Below, one piece after another: positions 8,625 to 16,657 of a stretch of 35,234 nucleotides of DNA (positions are counted from its first letter, which is position 1; every line of letters begins with the position of its first letter). Origin of the DNA: Nostoc sp. TH1S01 (GTDB lineage Bacteria; Cyanobacteriota; Cyanobacteriia; Cyanobacteriales; Nostocaceae); contig JAGKSW010000008.1 in the NCBI GenBank assembly GCA_018993265.1, forward strand, positions 1 through 35,234, in the 5' to 3' direction. The notes below the pieces were generated by a model, which saw nothing but the letters and a program-made list of their open reading frames with translations, made no database searches and was not told the DNA's origin. Both the position numbers and the translations under genes were made by a program.

Positions 8625-9608
8625 ATGCCTACTGTTAACACCCAAACTGAAAACCTGAACACCAAATTCACGGCTGATATGGTGCGAACCTATCTGCGGG
8701 AAATTGGTCGTGTGCCACTGCTAACCCGTGAGCAAGAAATTGTCTATGGGAAGCAGGTGCAACAAATGATGACGTTAGTTGAAGCGAAAGAAGCTTTGGC
8801 GAAAAAATTGCACCGCGAACCAAGCTTACCAGAATGGGCAAACCATGTTAAACAATCAGAAACCGATGTGAAACAAACGGTAGCTCAAGGTAAACGCGCC
8901 AAGCAAAAAATGATTGAGGCGAACTTACGTTTAGTAGTGGCGATCGCCAAGAAATACCAAAAGCGTAACATGGAATTTCTCGATTTAATTCAAGAAGGCA
9001 CACTTGGGTTAGAACGAGGTGTAGAGAAGTTTGACCCCACACGCGGTTATAAATTCTCAACCTACGCTTACTGGTGGATTCGCCAAGCAATTACCCGTGC
9101 GATCGCTCAACAAGGCCGCACCATTCGCTTACCGATTCATATTACCGAAAAACTGAACAAAATCAAAAAAGTGCAGCGGGAATTAGCCCAAACATTGGGT
9201 CGTTCTCCTACACCCGCCGAAATCGCCAAAGAACTGGAATTAGAACCAGCCCAAATTCGGGAATATCTGAATATGGCACGTCAACCAGTTTCTTTAGATG
9301 TTCGTGTTGGTGATAACCAAGACACCGAACTGCAAGAAATGTTGGAAGATGAAGGCCCATCACCAGAGTATTACACCACCCAAGAGTTCTTGCGCCAAGA
9401 CCTCAACACCTTGCTAGCCGAACTCACACCCCAACAGCGTGAAGTGTTAGCCCTGCGCTTTGGCTTAGAGGATGGTAACGAATTGTCCTTGGCGAAAGTT
9501 GGTGAAAGATTAAATCTCAGCCGCGAACGTGTTCGTCAACTCGAACATCAAGCCTTAGCTCATCTGCGCCGTCGTCGCGCCAACGTTAAAGAATACGTTG
9601 CTAGCTAA
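8625..9608 (+). CDS. sigB2: group 2 RNA polymerase sigma factor (SigB/SigB2-like)
   Basis: The 327-residue protein is a sigma-70 family factor. Region 1.2 begins at [16 protein letters not shown] (about 19-34). Region 2 contains [22 protein letters not shown] and the -10-recognising [17 protein letters not shown] (about 147-163). Region 3 follows, and region 4.2 has the helix-turn-helix around [14 protein letters not shown] near the C-terminus. It lacks the long N-terminal extension of the primary sigma factor, which marks it as group 2. Such factors are known to redirect transcription under stress, carbon or nitrogen shifts. The subtype name rests on the [14 protein letters not shown] end and on recalled Anabaena gene order, so it is tentative. 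Overlap with the second sigma gene's protein (26423) is strong throughout. Confidence 0.9.
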   Translation: MPTVNTQTENLNTKFTADMVRTYLREIGRVPLLTREQEIVYGKQVQQMMTLVEAKEALAKKLHREPSLPEWANHVKQSETDVKQTVAQGKRAKQKMIEANLRLVVAIAKKYQKRNMEFLDLIQEGTLGLERGVEKFDPTRGYKFSTYAYWWIRQAITRAIAQQGRTIRLPIHITEKLNKIKKVQRELAQTLGRSPTPAEIAKELELEPAQIREYLNMARQPVSLDVRVGDNQDTELQEMLEDEGPSPEYYTTQEFLRQDLNTLLAELTPQQREVLALRFGLEDGNELSLAKVGERLNLSRERVRQLEHQALAHLRRRRANVKEYVAS

Positions 9609-9625
9609 TAATCGATAACGGTGAT

Positions 9626-9655
9626 GCGCCTCCTGAATTCAGGGGGCGATTTTTT
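9626..9655 (+). terminator. rho-independent terminator of the sigma gene
   Basis: CGCCTCCTGAA (9627-9637) pairs with TTCAGGGGGCG (9638-9648) with one wobble, followed by A and seven T residues. It sits 18 bases after the sigma stop codon and is the clearest intrinsic terminator in the window. Confidence 0.88.
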
Positions 9656-9668
9656 GTTGTTAGGGGTA

Positions 9669-10796
9669 TTAGACTTTGAGAAACCAGCGTTGTCTGTACA
9701 TTAAAACCGCAACAGCCCACCATAATAAGACTGTGACGAGGGCGAATAATAGTGAACCGTTGAAAGTTCCTGCCCAGGATGCGAAGATGTTTTGATAAAT
9801 CCAGTTATATGTGCTGGGGGCGGTTTCACCGATGCCAATTTTGGTTTTGACGAGGATTTTAATTAATAATACAGATGCAACGAAAAGAGCGATCGCATTT
9901 AAGCCCATAATCTCAAATGGTTTACTCCAGCGTTTAATTAATCGCACTTCGATCAGTTCGTAACACGCAGCGAGTAAAAGTAATGCCCAACCACTAGTAA
10001 AAATAACGTAAGAACTTGTCCACAGTTTTTTGTTAATGGGGAATACCCAACCCCAAGCCCAACCAAGAATTAAGCAACCAATACCAAATAAAGCTAAACC
10101 TATACTTGTGCGTGTTTGCACTGGCTGTTTACGTATCCATTGTCCTGTAAAGTAACCAGCGAGGACGCTAACAACAGCAGGAATCGTACTAAAAAGTCCC
10201 TCTGGATCTCCCATGTTTTTGAAACCATCGCCAGCATATAGATGAGCGTTCGGTATAATTAGGCGATCGATATATGCACCAAAGTTACCTTCTCGTGTCA
10301 GCACTCCAGCACCATATTCGGGAACTGGAACATACATCATTGTTAGCCAATAACCGATGAGTAAAACTGCGGCGAGTATCCATTGTCCTTTGCGTGGGAG
10401 GTTGAGAACAGCCAGAGAAGCTAACAGGTAAGTTAAGCTGATGCGCTGTAAAACTCCCATAATGCGAATGCTGCTGAAATCAAAAGTCCAGACCCCTTTA
10501 TTCCAAAAGCCGTTTAATAATAAACCTAAAGCAAATAAAATGGCTGCACGGCGGAAGATACGCCAATAAACTGCGGAATTTGGTTTATTATCGGCTGTGT
10601 ATTTTGACAAGGAAAATGTCATTGCTACACCAACAATAAATAAAAAGAAAGGAAATACTAAATCTGTTGGTGTGCAACCATGCCAGTCAGCATGGGCAAG
10701 GGGAGGGTAAACATCATCTGCTACTCCTGCCAGATTGACAAGAATCATACCAGCAATCGTGATGCCACGAAAAACATCCAGTGAGGTCAGGCGCAT
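9669..10796 (-). CDS. multi-pass membrane protein, HGSNAT/NagX-like (DUF5009)
   Basis: The 375-residue protein has about ten predicted membrane helices. The N-terminus reads LTSLDVFRGITIAGMILVN and is followed by the DWHGCTPTDLVFPFFLFIVG segment that is typical of the HGSNAT/NagX acyltransferase-like family. In animals this family transfers acetyl groups across a membrane to terminal glucosamine; bacterial members are linked to amino-sugar use or cell-wall sugars. The substrate in cyanobacteria is not known. The ATG start at 10796 agrees with the family N-terminus. It is convergent with the upstream sigma gene, whose terminator lies between them, and divergent from the nucleotidyltransferase gene at 11301. 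Confidence 0.82.
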   Translation of the reverse strand: MRLTSLDVFRGITIAGMILVNLAGVADDVYPPLAHADWHGCTPTDLVFPFFLFIVGVAMTFSLSKYTADNKPNSAVYWRIFRRAAILFALGLLLNGFWNKGVWTFDFSSIRIMGVLQRISLTYLLASLAVLNLPRKGQWILAAVLLIGYWLTMMYVPVPEYGAGVLTREGNFGAYIDRLIIPNAHLYAGDGFKNMGDPEGLFSTIPAVVSVLAGYFTGQWIRKQPVQTRTSIGLALFGIGCLILGWAWGWVFPINKKLWTSSYVIFTSGWALLLLAACYELIEVRLIKRWSKPFEIMGLNAIALFVASVLLIKILVKTKIGIGETAPSTYNWIYQNIFASWAGTFNGSLLFALVTVLLWWAVAVLMYRQRWFLKV

Positions 10797-10926
10797 AGGT
10801 GGAATGTTGTGTTAATCAGTGTCTAAACGGTTGTTTGCTATGATACTTCAGTGGCAATAGAGACTTGACAATATTTACCCAGCATTTTGTTAAACAACAA
10901 AAAATGAATGATCGCATTTTTGCACA

Positions 10927-10965
10927 AAAAAGCACTTAAGGATTTTGCTGACTTAAGTGCTTTTT
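10927..10965. terminator. symmetric terminator-like hairpin in a divergent spacer
   Basis: AAAAAGCACTTAAG (10927-10940) and CTTAAGTGCTTTTT (10952-10965) are perfect 14-base arms around an 11-base loop. Both strands end in a T-run. Both flanking protein genes point away from it, so it ends no known gene; a short RNA on either strand is possible. Confidence 0.6.
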
Positions 10966-11134
10966 CGGTTAATTTTGAACCAGTTCACTTGATTGCTACA
11001 ATATTTAGCAAAAACAATAAATCTATCTTTAGATAGATTGTGAAAATTAATTGTAACTAATGTTTCGTGAAGTGGTATCACTCCTTGCAATAGGTAAGGA
11101 TACCTCTGATATGACAAAATTGAATATGTGGTGA

Positions 11135-11170
11135 GTGACAGTTGGGCAACTGACACTATTACAAAGTGTC
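11135..11170. promoter_or_regulatory. two overlapping inverted repeats before the nucleotidyltransferase gene
   Basis: GTGACAGTTG (11135-11144) pairs with CAACTGACAC (11147-11156) with one mismatch. GACACT (11152-11157) pairs with AGTGTC (11165-11170). The overlap means only one structure or site can be used at a time. The rest of the 504-base spacer holds a GCGATCGC octamer at about 11249 and no gene I can support. Confidence 0.35.
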
Positions 11171-11300
11171 GTATTAATAGAGTTAAATTAGGTAGAACAT
11201 AGCTATAGTAACTTGGTAAATGTATTAGAAAAGCTTAGTTAGTCTGAGCGATCGCTAACTTAACAAAATTTCAAGAGTTAATCATTAAAAGTGCTGAACT

Positions 11301-12188
11301 ATGCCACAAGATAAAGTCAGAAAAGCTGTGATTCCGGCTGCTGGGTTTGGCACTCGCTTGTTTCCAGCTACCAAAGTTGTCAAAAAAGAACTGTTCCCAA
11401 TTATTGACCGAGATGGCAGAGCAAAACCTGTAATTCTAGCAATTGTCGAAGAGGCTATAAGTGCAGGAATTACAGAAATCGCCATTGTAGTACAACCAGA
11501 TGATGTAGAAATTTTTGCAGATTTATTTAAAAATCCGCCACACCCAGAACTTCTACAAAAGCTTTCTCCGGAAAATCAAAAATATAGTCAATACTTGCAA
11601 GATATCGGTGAAAAAATTACGATTCTTACCCAAAATCAGCAAGAAGGCTATGGTCATGCAGTATTCTGTGCTAAAGATTGGGTACAAGATGAGCCATTTT
11701 TATTAATGTTAGGCGACCATGTTTACGCATCGGATACTGACAAATCTTGTGCTAGTCAACTTTTAAATATTTACGCACAAGTCAATCAAAGTGTCGTAAG
11801 TTTAACTACTATGCCAGCAGCAATAATTCATAAAGCTGGATGTGTCACTGGTGTGTGGCAACAAACTAATTCTATTTTGCAAGTAACACAACTTGCAGAA
11901 AAACCAACTATTGATTACGCACGTCAACATTTGCGGGTAGCAGGTGTTGCTGAAGATGAGTTTTTATGTATATTTGGTTTGTATGTACTTACACCAAAGA
12001 TTTTTGATTGTTTAGCAGAAGAAATAGCAAAAAATTTACGCTATCGCGGCGAATTTCAGTTAACAACCTGTCTTGATAGCTTATGTCAAGTTGAAGGTAT
12101 GGCTGGCTATGTTATGCAAGGAAATTGTTTCGATACAGGTTTACCAGATGCTTATCGGCAAACAATGATTGATTTTAGAACCATCTAA
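11301..12188 (+). CDS. sugar-1-phosphate nucleotidyltransferase, GalU-like (UTP-glucose-1-phosphate uridylyltransferase family)
   Basis: The 295-residue protein has the nucleotidyltransferase fold. The N-terminal signature AAGFGTRLFPATK (about 13-25) matches the NTP-binding loop. Next comes a KKELFPI segment where GalU normally has PKE-x-x-P. LGDHVYASD (about 138-146) matches the metal-binding LGDD region, and AEKP (about 201-204) also fits the family. A roughly five-residue insertion (DRDGRAK) follows the signature. GalU makes UDP-glucose for polysaccharides and glycolipids, but the altered signature leaves the sugar and nucleotide uncertain. Many cyanobacteria use a different main enzyme (CugP) for UDP-glucose. 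The protein is cytosolic. A strong hairpin follows at 12267. Confidence 0.8.
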   Translation: MPQDKVRKAVIPAAGFGTRLFPATKVVKKELFPIIDRDGRAKPVILAIVEEAISAGITEIAIVVQPDDVEIFADLFKNPPHPELLQKLSPENQKYSQYLQDIGEKITILTQNQQEGYGHAVFCAKDWVQDEPFLLMLGDHVYASDTDKSCASQLLNIYAQVNQSVVSLTTMPAAIIHKAGCVTGVWQQTNSILQVTQLAEKPTIDYARQHLRVAGVAEDEFLCIFGLYVLTPKIFDCLAEEIAKNLRYRGEFQLTTCLDSLCQVEGMAGYVMQGNCFDTGLPDAYRQTMIDFRTI

Positions 12189-12266
12189 AAATACTCAGAA
12201 TTCAGGAGCCAGAATTCAGAATTTACTTGAATGCGATTGGCGGATGAATAAACGGCGTTTTTGCAC

Positions 12267-12293
12267 CACCACCAAATATTCAATTTGGTGGTG
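12267..12293 (+). terminator. stem-loop after the nucleotidyltransferase gene
   Basis: CACCACCAAAT (12267-12277) and ATTTGGTGGTG (12283-12293) are perfect 11-base arms with a 5-base loop. The T-run after it is weak (TTCT), so it may be a processing or attenuating hairpin rather than a full terminator. Direct and inverted copies of a GAATTC-containing short repeat lie on both sides (12197-12222 and 12335-12361). Confidence 0.5.
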
Positions 12294-12372
12294 CTTCTAG
12301 GTGACGGGTATTTTCTCCTACTGATTGCATTCTGACTCCTGAATTCTAACTTCTGAATTCTTCAATAATTAT

Positions 12373-12603
12373 TTATGAATTAGATGATTTTTCTTTTTCT
12401 GGCTTAGATTTTTTGATTATTTCCATATATATATTAATTTCACTAACTTCTATATCATGTTCAATTCTAGTTACCTTCCAATTTTCCTTATTGATGTAAA
12501 TTTCTTCTCCTATTCTTGGAACAAATTGTAAATCATAGAATTTCCTGAGATAATCTTTTTGTTTTTCTTCCCATAAAATTACTTTGACTGCATCTCTATT
12601 CAT
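12373..12603 (-). CDS. small conserved-looking hypothetical protein (76 aa)
   Basis: I do not recognise this family. The 76-residue product has an acidic/aromatic core with a VPRIGEEIYI stretch followed by a WKVTRIEHDIEVSEINIYMEI pattern, which reads like a small all-beta domain. It ends in a Lys/Glu/Ser-rich tail. The ATG at 12603 is preceded by AGGAGA with five-base spacing, a strong ribosome site, which makes a real gene likely. It stands alone between the nucleotidyltransferase gene and the MITE-like element. No membrane segment or signal peptide is visible. Confidence 0.65.
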   Translation of the reverse strand: MNRDAVKVILWEEKQKDYLRKFYDLQFVPRIGEEIYINKENWKVTRIEHDIEVSEINIYMEIIKKSKPEKEKSSNS

Positions 12604-12791
12604 AGCTTCTCCTGTTTTGTGACTAAATAAAAGTCAGTATTTAATGACATTGATTTAGTCAGTTTATCTCACTTATCTCACCCCATAGCGTAGTTAAAAC
12701 CACATTATTCATAATCATAAAGTTAAATTAGGGATAATTTTTTAGTGTTATATTCTGTTTAAATTGGCGATCGCATCTGTGTGTTATTTAA

Positions 12792-13050
12792 GAGGATGTT
12801 TGAAAAGTATTGGGCGAATAGAATTCGCTACTACACAAGCAAAGTCCACCTGCGTGGACTAACACAAAATCAAGATTTTCCAACCCACGTAGGTGGTGAG
12901 ACCAGTGCTGCGGGAGGGTTTCCCTCCACAGGCAACTGGCGTTAGCGCAGCGTTAGCGACGTTAGGAGCGTCACCCGGAGGGGTTTCGTCTGTGTAGCCG
13001 CGATTTCCAATCGCCCGGTGAGTAATAATTTAGACTTTTCAAACAGCCTC
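12792..13050. mobile_element. MITE-like element with 17-base terminal inverted repeats and TAA duplication
   Basis: GAGGATGTTTGAAAAGT (12792-12808) and ACTTTTCAAACAGCCTC (13034-13050) are inverted repeats with one mismatch. TAA lies directly outside both ends, which fits a 3-base target duplication. The 259-base inside has no transposase frame but carries hairpins: GCGAAT/ATTCGC (12814-12828) and AGTCCAC/GTGGACT (12843-12860). The TNA-type duplication suggests an IS5-family relative, which is inference. Confidence 0.7.
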
Positions 13051-13243
13051 TAACCCTATTCTGTCTTTTATTGTGTTTTGATACTAAGTTGCTTTCAGAA
13101 ATAGTATTCCTACTCCCACCCCAAGTAACTATCTTTGACTGCAACTTGGTATGAGTCAGCCAGAACCAAAAAAGCAAAAAGCGATCACCTAAAGTAGATC
13201 GCTCAATTATGGGAGTTAACAACTTAAATTTTTGTAGGTAGGT

Positions 13244-13468
13244 TTACACTTGAGACAAACAAGATTCAACTAATTTTTTAAATTTCATGTATGCTTCTGG
13301 TGCTGTTAGAGGACAGGAAGTGCTGTCTTCAGCAAGATAAAATTCTTGACTGTCTGAGTAGTAACGAATACTAAAAGAAGAAATCAGTCCCAAATTTACG
13401 GCTTTTTTTCCTAGTTGTTCTGCTTGTTCTGCTAGGCTTGTTGGATCATGAAACAATGCCTTACTCAT
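13244..13468 (-). CDS. small hypothetical protein (74 aa)
   Basis: The family is not recognised. The 74-residue product starts MSKALFHDPTSLAEQAEQLG and looks like a short helix, then a beta stretch (SFSIRYYSDSQEFYLAED), then a C-terminal helix with a Cys. GAGGAG lies ten bases before the ATG at 13468, a good ribosome site. There is no signal peptide or membrane segment. It stands between the MITE-like element and the Uma2 gene, all in low-density accessory DNA. About 150 bases upstream is a 21-base word that recurs before the porin gene. Confidence 0.62.
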   Translation of the reverse strand: MSKALFHDPTSLAEQAEQLGKKAVNLGLISSFSIRYYSDSQEFYLAEDSTSCPLTAPEAYMKFKKLVESCLSQV

Positions 13469-13691
13469 AAAATTTCTTGCTCCTCATTTATCTTCATATA
13501 ACTTTACTGGGCTAGGAGTTGAGCGATTTTTAATTTGCCTCATCTCCGTTAAACCTGTTATATGCGAGGAATGTGAGGAACTTGTGAGGAATACTCTGAA
13601 TTTATATTAAAAAAAAAGTATTGTAGGCTACATTTTACAGATTAGGCGCAAGATGCGTAATAATTAAGCGAACAACTTCACTTCAAAATAT

Positions 13692-14255
13692 TTATGGTAT
13701 TCCTGCTTGTTGAAAAAGTTGTGTGGCTGTAATTTGCAGTTCTTCAAATAAAGAATCTTCTAAACTATCTTCACCAGTTTTTGTTTGGGGTCTTGCATCT
13801 GGATAAAAAACAGTAATTGTTTTAGCTTTTGCATCCACAACCCAAACTCTCAACACACCTGCTTCTAGATAGTCTGTAGCTTTGGCACTCATTTCACCAA
13901 AAGTTTGGTCAGGTGAGATAATTTCAATTGCTAAATCTGGAGGAATGGGACAGGGTTCATCTTCAATGACATCACTGTCTAGGCGAGAGTAAGAAACATA
14001 AAGTAAGTCTGGTACAGGAACCCAGTCTCGGCCTTTGCGTTTTAAAGTAACTGCCCATTCAATACCAACTTCACCACGATTTTTTGCCCACGGCGTTAAA
14101 AGTTGACTCAGAGCCAATGTTAAACGTGAGTGAAATCTTTTTGGTGCCATTTTGGGTTTTGCCTCTCCATTCACTAATTCATAGGTAATATCGCCTGGCG
14201 GTAGGGCGAAGAATTCTAGGAGTGTCAGTTGAGATTTGATTTGAGTCATAAACAT
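13692..14255 (-). CDS. Uma2 family (DUF820) endonuclease-like protein
   Basis: The 187-residue protein shows the Uma2 pattern: an N-terminal LTLLEFFALP helix, a YELVNGE box (about 25-31), and the PD-(D/E)XK-like nuclease core. In the core, VPDLLYVS (about 82-89) supplies the Asp and LAIEIISP (about 107-114) the Glu. YLEAGVLRVWVVD follows (about 129-141). Uma2 proteins are very numerous in cyanobacteria; their biological role is not settled. The start at 14255 is fixed by AAGGAG five bases upstream; a second ATG lies two codons in. A truncated Uma2 remnant lies at 18552. Confidence 0.88.
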   Translation of the reverse strand: MFMTQIKSQLTLLEFFALPPGDITYELVNGEAKPKMAPKRFHSRLTLALSQLLTPWAKNRGEVGIEWAVTLKRKGRDWVPVPDLLYVSYSRLDSDVIEDEPCPIPPDLAIEIISPDQTFGEMSAKATDYLEAGVLRVWVVDAKAKTITVFYPDARPQTKTGEDSLEDSLFEELQITATQLFQQAGIP

Positions 14256-14441
14256 CGCATCTCCTTGGCAGTTAAGCTTATTATGTCTTTTCTCATCTAC
14301 CCGCGATCGCTTACAAGTAGGAATTGTATTAATCCGCCTTGTATAAATTTTAACTAATTTATTTTTTCTAAGAATATTACAACATTTTTAATGCCAAGAT
14401 AATTAATATAAAACGGTTAAACCAAGAGTTTATACTGAGAA

Positions 14442-14468
14442 TGTCAAAAAAATATGGCGATTTTGACA
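14442..14468. promoter_or_regulatory. TGTCAAAA / TTTTGACA inverted repeat before the porin gene
   Basis: TGTCAAAA (14442-14449) and TTTTGACA (14461-14468) are perfect 8-base arms with an 11-base centre, about 100 bases before the porin ATG. The size and symmetry suit a dimeric regulator, but the regulator is unknown and the site does not read as a standard Fur box. Confidence 0.4.
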
Positions 14469-14571
14469 CAATACAACCTAAATAAGCCAAACTGAAGATA
14501 AAGTATTATGGGCTACATTTAGAAGACCGCGATCGCGTCATTCTAACAAAACAGTGTGAGGAAAAAAGAAC

Positions 14572-16221
14572 ATGTCTCATTTATTGTGGAAAACACTGGT
14601 GTTATCTCCAGTCTGCTTAGGATTAGCTGTTTTATGTTCCGCGAAGGTAGTAGCGGCTGAGATGGAAACAGCATCTCCAACACCTCAACAGCAGTTACTT
14701 TCTCAAGCTACAACAGAAGAAAATCCAGTATTAGAACAAGTCAACCAATACAACCTGGAAGGTAAAAACCAAAATTCCCTATCGCAAGTCACATCAGTTT
14801 CGCAATTTTCCGACGTACAGCCAACAGATTGGGCATTCCAAGCATTGCAATCTTTAGTTGAACGCTACGGATGTATTGCTGGTTATCCTAACGGTACTTA
14901 CCGTGGTAATCGTGCTTTGACTCGTTATGAATTTGCCGCAGGTTTAAATGCTTGTTTGGATAGAGTTAATGAACTGATTGCTACAGCAACCGCCGACTTA
15001 GTGACCAAAGAAGACTTGGCTACACTTCAGCGTTTGCAAGAAGAATTTTCCGCAGAACTCGCAACTTTACGCGGTAGAGTAGACGCACTAGAAGCACGCA
15101 CCGCCGAGTTGGAAGCCAATCAATTTTCCACTACTACCAAACTCGTTGGTGAGGCAATTTTTGCTGTTACCGATAGCTTTGGTGATAACGACAACAACAA
15201 CACTGTCTTTCAAGATAGGGTACGTCTCGACTTCCAAAGCAGTTTCACAGGTAAAGATATCCTACATACTCGGATTGCTGCTGGTAATGCCAGTGTCTTA
15301 CCTTTAGCAAACGGCACTTCTGAAGCAACGCAAACATTTAACCTGGGTAATACTGGCAATAGTGCATTTATCGATTGGTTAGCGTATTACTTCCCCGTAG
15401 GTAACTCGCAAGTTTATGTTGCAGCCACTGGAGGTATTCACAGTGATTACGTTCCTACCGTCAATCCCTACTTTGAGGATTATGACAATGGTAATGGAGC
15501 TTTATCTACCTTTGCTTCCGAAAGCCCGATTTATCGTATCGGCGGCGGTGCAGGTGCTGCAATTAACTTAGCCTTTGGTGGTAATGGTACTTTTAAACCT
15601 TCATTAACTTTGGGTTACTTGGCTTCTCAAGCTAATGATCCCGGTTCCGATAGAGGTTTATTTGGTGGTAACTATGCAGCCTTAGCGCAATTAACATTGA
15701 ATGTTGGCGATCGCCTGACCTTAGCTGGCACCTACGTTAACGGCTATCATGATGCAAATAGTGCTTTATTCGATTTTGGCTCAGTCACCACTGGTGTAGT
15801 AGGTACTCAACAAGCTAACCGCCAAGGCCTAGCTGTCAACAGCGCCTACGTTAGTAATTCCTATGGTTTTGAAGCAGCTTTCAAACCTAGCGATAAACTT
15901 TCAATTAGTGGTTTTGTGCTGTATAGCCAAATTACAGGCTTTGGGGCTAATGATGATGATGATGTTTGGAGCTATGGATTAGGCGTAGCTTTGCCTGATT
16001 TCGGTAAAAGAGGCAACGTTTTAGGCATTTTTGCAGGCGCTCAACCCTATGCAGGTAGTAACCCTAATAATAATCCATACCACATTGAAGGCTTTTATAA
16101 ATACCGTGTTAGCGAGAACATTTCGATTACACCTGGTGTAATTTGGTTAACAAATCCTGGTCAAACTGCTAGTAGCGATGATGCGATTATCGGTACTTTG
16201 AGAACTACCTTTACTTTCTAA
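14572..16221 (+). CDS. SLH-domain outer-membrane porin, OprB family (iron uptake porin type)
   Basis: The 549-residue protein has a signal peptide (about 1-29, ending in VVAA). An SLH domain follows (about 75-135) with FSDVQPTDWAFQALQSLVER and the TRYEFAAGLNACL box. A coiled-coil segment at about 145-185 (LQRLQEEFSAELATLRGRVD) is followed by a beta-barrel that ends in the aromatic TFTF, as outer-membrane proteins do. In cyanobacteria the SLH domain anchors such porins to peptidoglycan and the barrel passes small solutes, including inorganic iron in characterised members. GAGGAAAAAAGAAC before ATG 14572 gives a clear ribosome site. Two hairpins follow the gene. It is divergent from the Uma2 gene. 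Confidence 0.92.
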   Translation: MSHLLWKTLVLSPVCLGLAVLCSAKVVAAEMETASPTPQQQLLSQATTEENPVLEQVNQYNLEGKNQNSLSQVTSVSQFSDVQPTDWAFQALQSLVERYGCIAGYPNGTYRGNRALTRYEFAAGLNACLDRVNELIATATADLVTKEDLATLQRLQEEFSAELATLRGRVDALEARTAELEANQFSTTTKLVGEAIFAVTDSFGDNDNNNTVFQDRVRLDFQSSFTGKDILHTRIAAGNASVLPLANGTSEATQTFNLGNTGNSAFIDWLAYYFPVGNSQVYVAATGGIHSDYVPTVNPYFEDYDNGNGALSTFASESPIYRIGGGAGAAINLAFGGNGTFKPSLTLGYLASQANDPGSDRGLFGGNYAALAQLTLNVGDRLTLAGTYVNGYHDANSALFDFGSVTTGVVGTQQANRQGLAVNSAYVSNSYGFEAAFKPSDKLSISGFVLYSQITGFGANDDDDVWSYGLGVALPDFGKRGNVLGIFAGAQPYAGSNPNNNPYHIEGFYKYRVSENISITPGVIWLTNPGQTASSDDAIIGTLRTTFTF

Positions 16222-16249
16222 AAACTTTCATTAGTTCAAGGTATTTCTT

Positions 16250-16281
16250 GTCCAAGGAGCAAAATAGACGGCTTCTTGGAC
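16250..16281 (+). terminator. first stem-loop after the porin gene
   Basis: GTCCAAGGAGC (16250-16260) pairs with GCTTCTTGGAC (16271-16281) with one wobble and a ten-base loop. It is 28 bases after the porin stop codon. No strong T-run follows. Confidence 0.5.
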
Positions 16282-16305
16282 TCGACTTTAGTCCAATTCA
16301 CAAGA

Positions 16306-16338
16306 GAAAGCCAGTAGTTAACTCAACTGCTGGCTTTC
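16306..16338 (+). terminator. second stem-loop after the porin gene
   Basis: GAAAGCCAGTAGTT (16306-16319) pairs with AACTGCTGGCTTTC (16325-16338) with one wobble. Together with the hairpin 25 bases upstream it probably protects or ends the porin transcript. The remaining spacer to 16657 has purine-rich short repeats and no gene. Confidence 0.6.
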
Positions 16339-16657
16339 TGGCTAAGAAAACAAGCTGATAATAGATAGGACTTACGTATGAAAACGAAACATCAAGGTTT
16401 GGGCAAGGGTGTAAGGGTGTAGAGGTAAGCTGTTAATCACCTACAGTTTAGACCGTAGGGGAGCAGAGGGCAGAAGAAGCAGAGGAGGAAAAATACAATT
16501 ATGGTCTTCGCTCCGAAAAATGGATAATCTAATTTCTGGAAGTCCCTAACTTGTATTGAGGAAAATAACAAATCTTAAAAGGCTGTGAGTTAACTGTGCA
16601 ATCAGTTACCTTCAAGGTAGCCTAGTATTCACCGAGAAAAGTTTGAGGCGTAAGTGT

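Noticed and set aside
10953-11156. 67-codon minus-strand frame in the divergent spacer
   Set aside because: It starts at GTG without a ribosome site and overlaps the inverted repeats and the terminator-like hairpin.
12971-13222. 83-codon minus-strand frame
   Set aside because: It crosses the right end of the MITE-like element and is made largely of repeat sequence.
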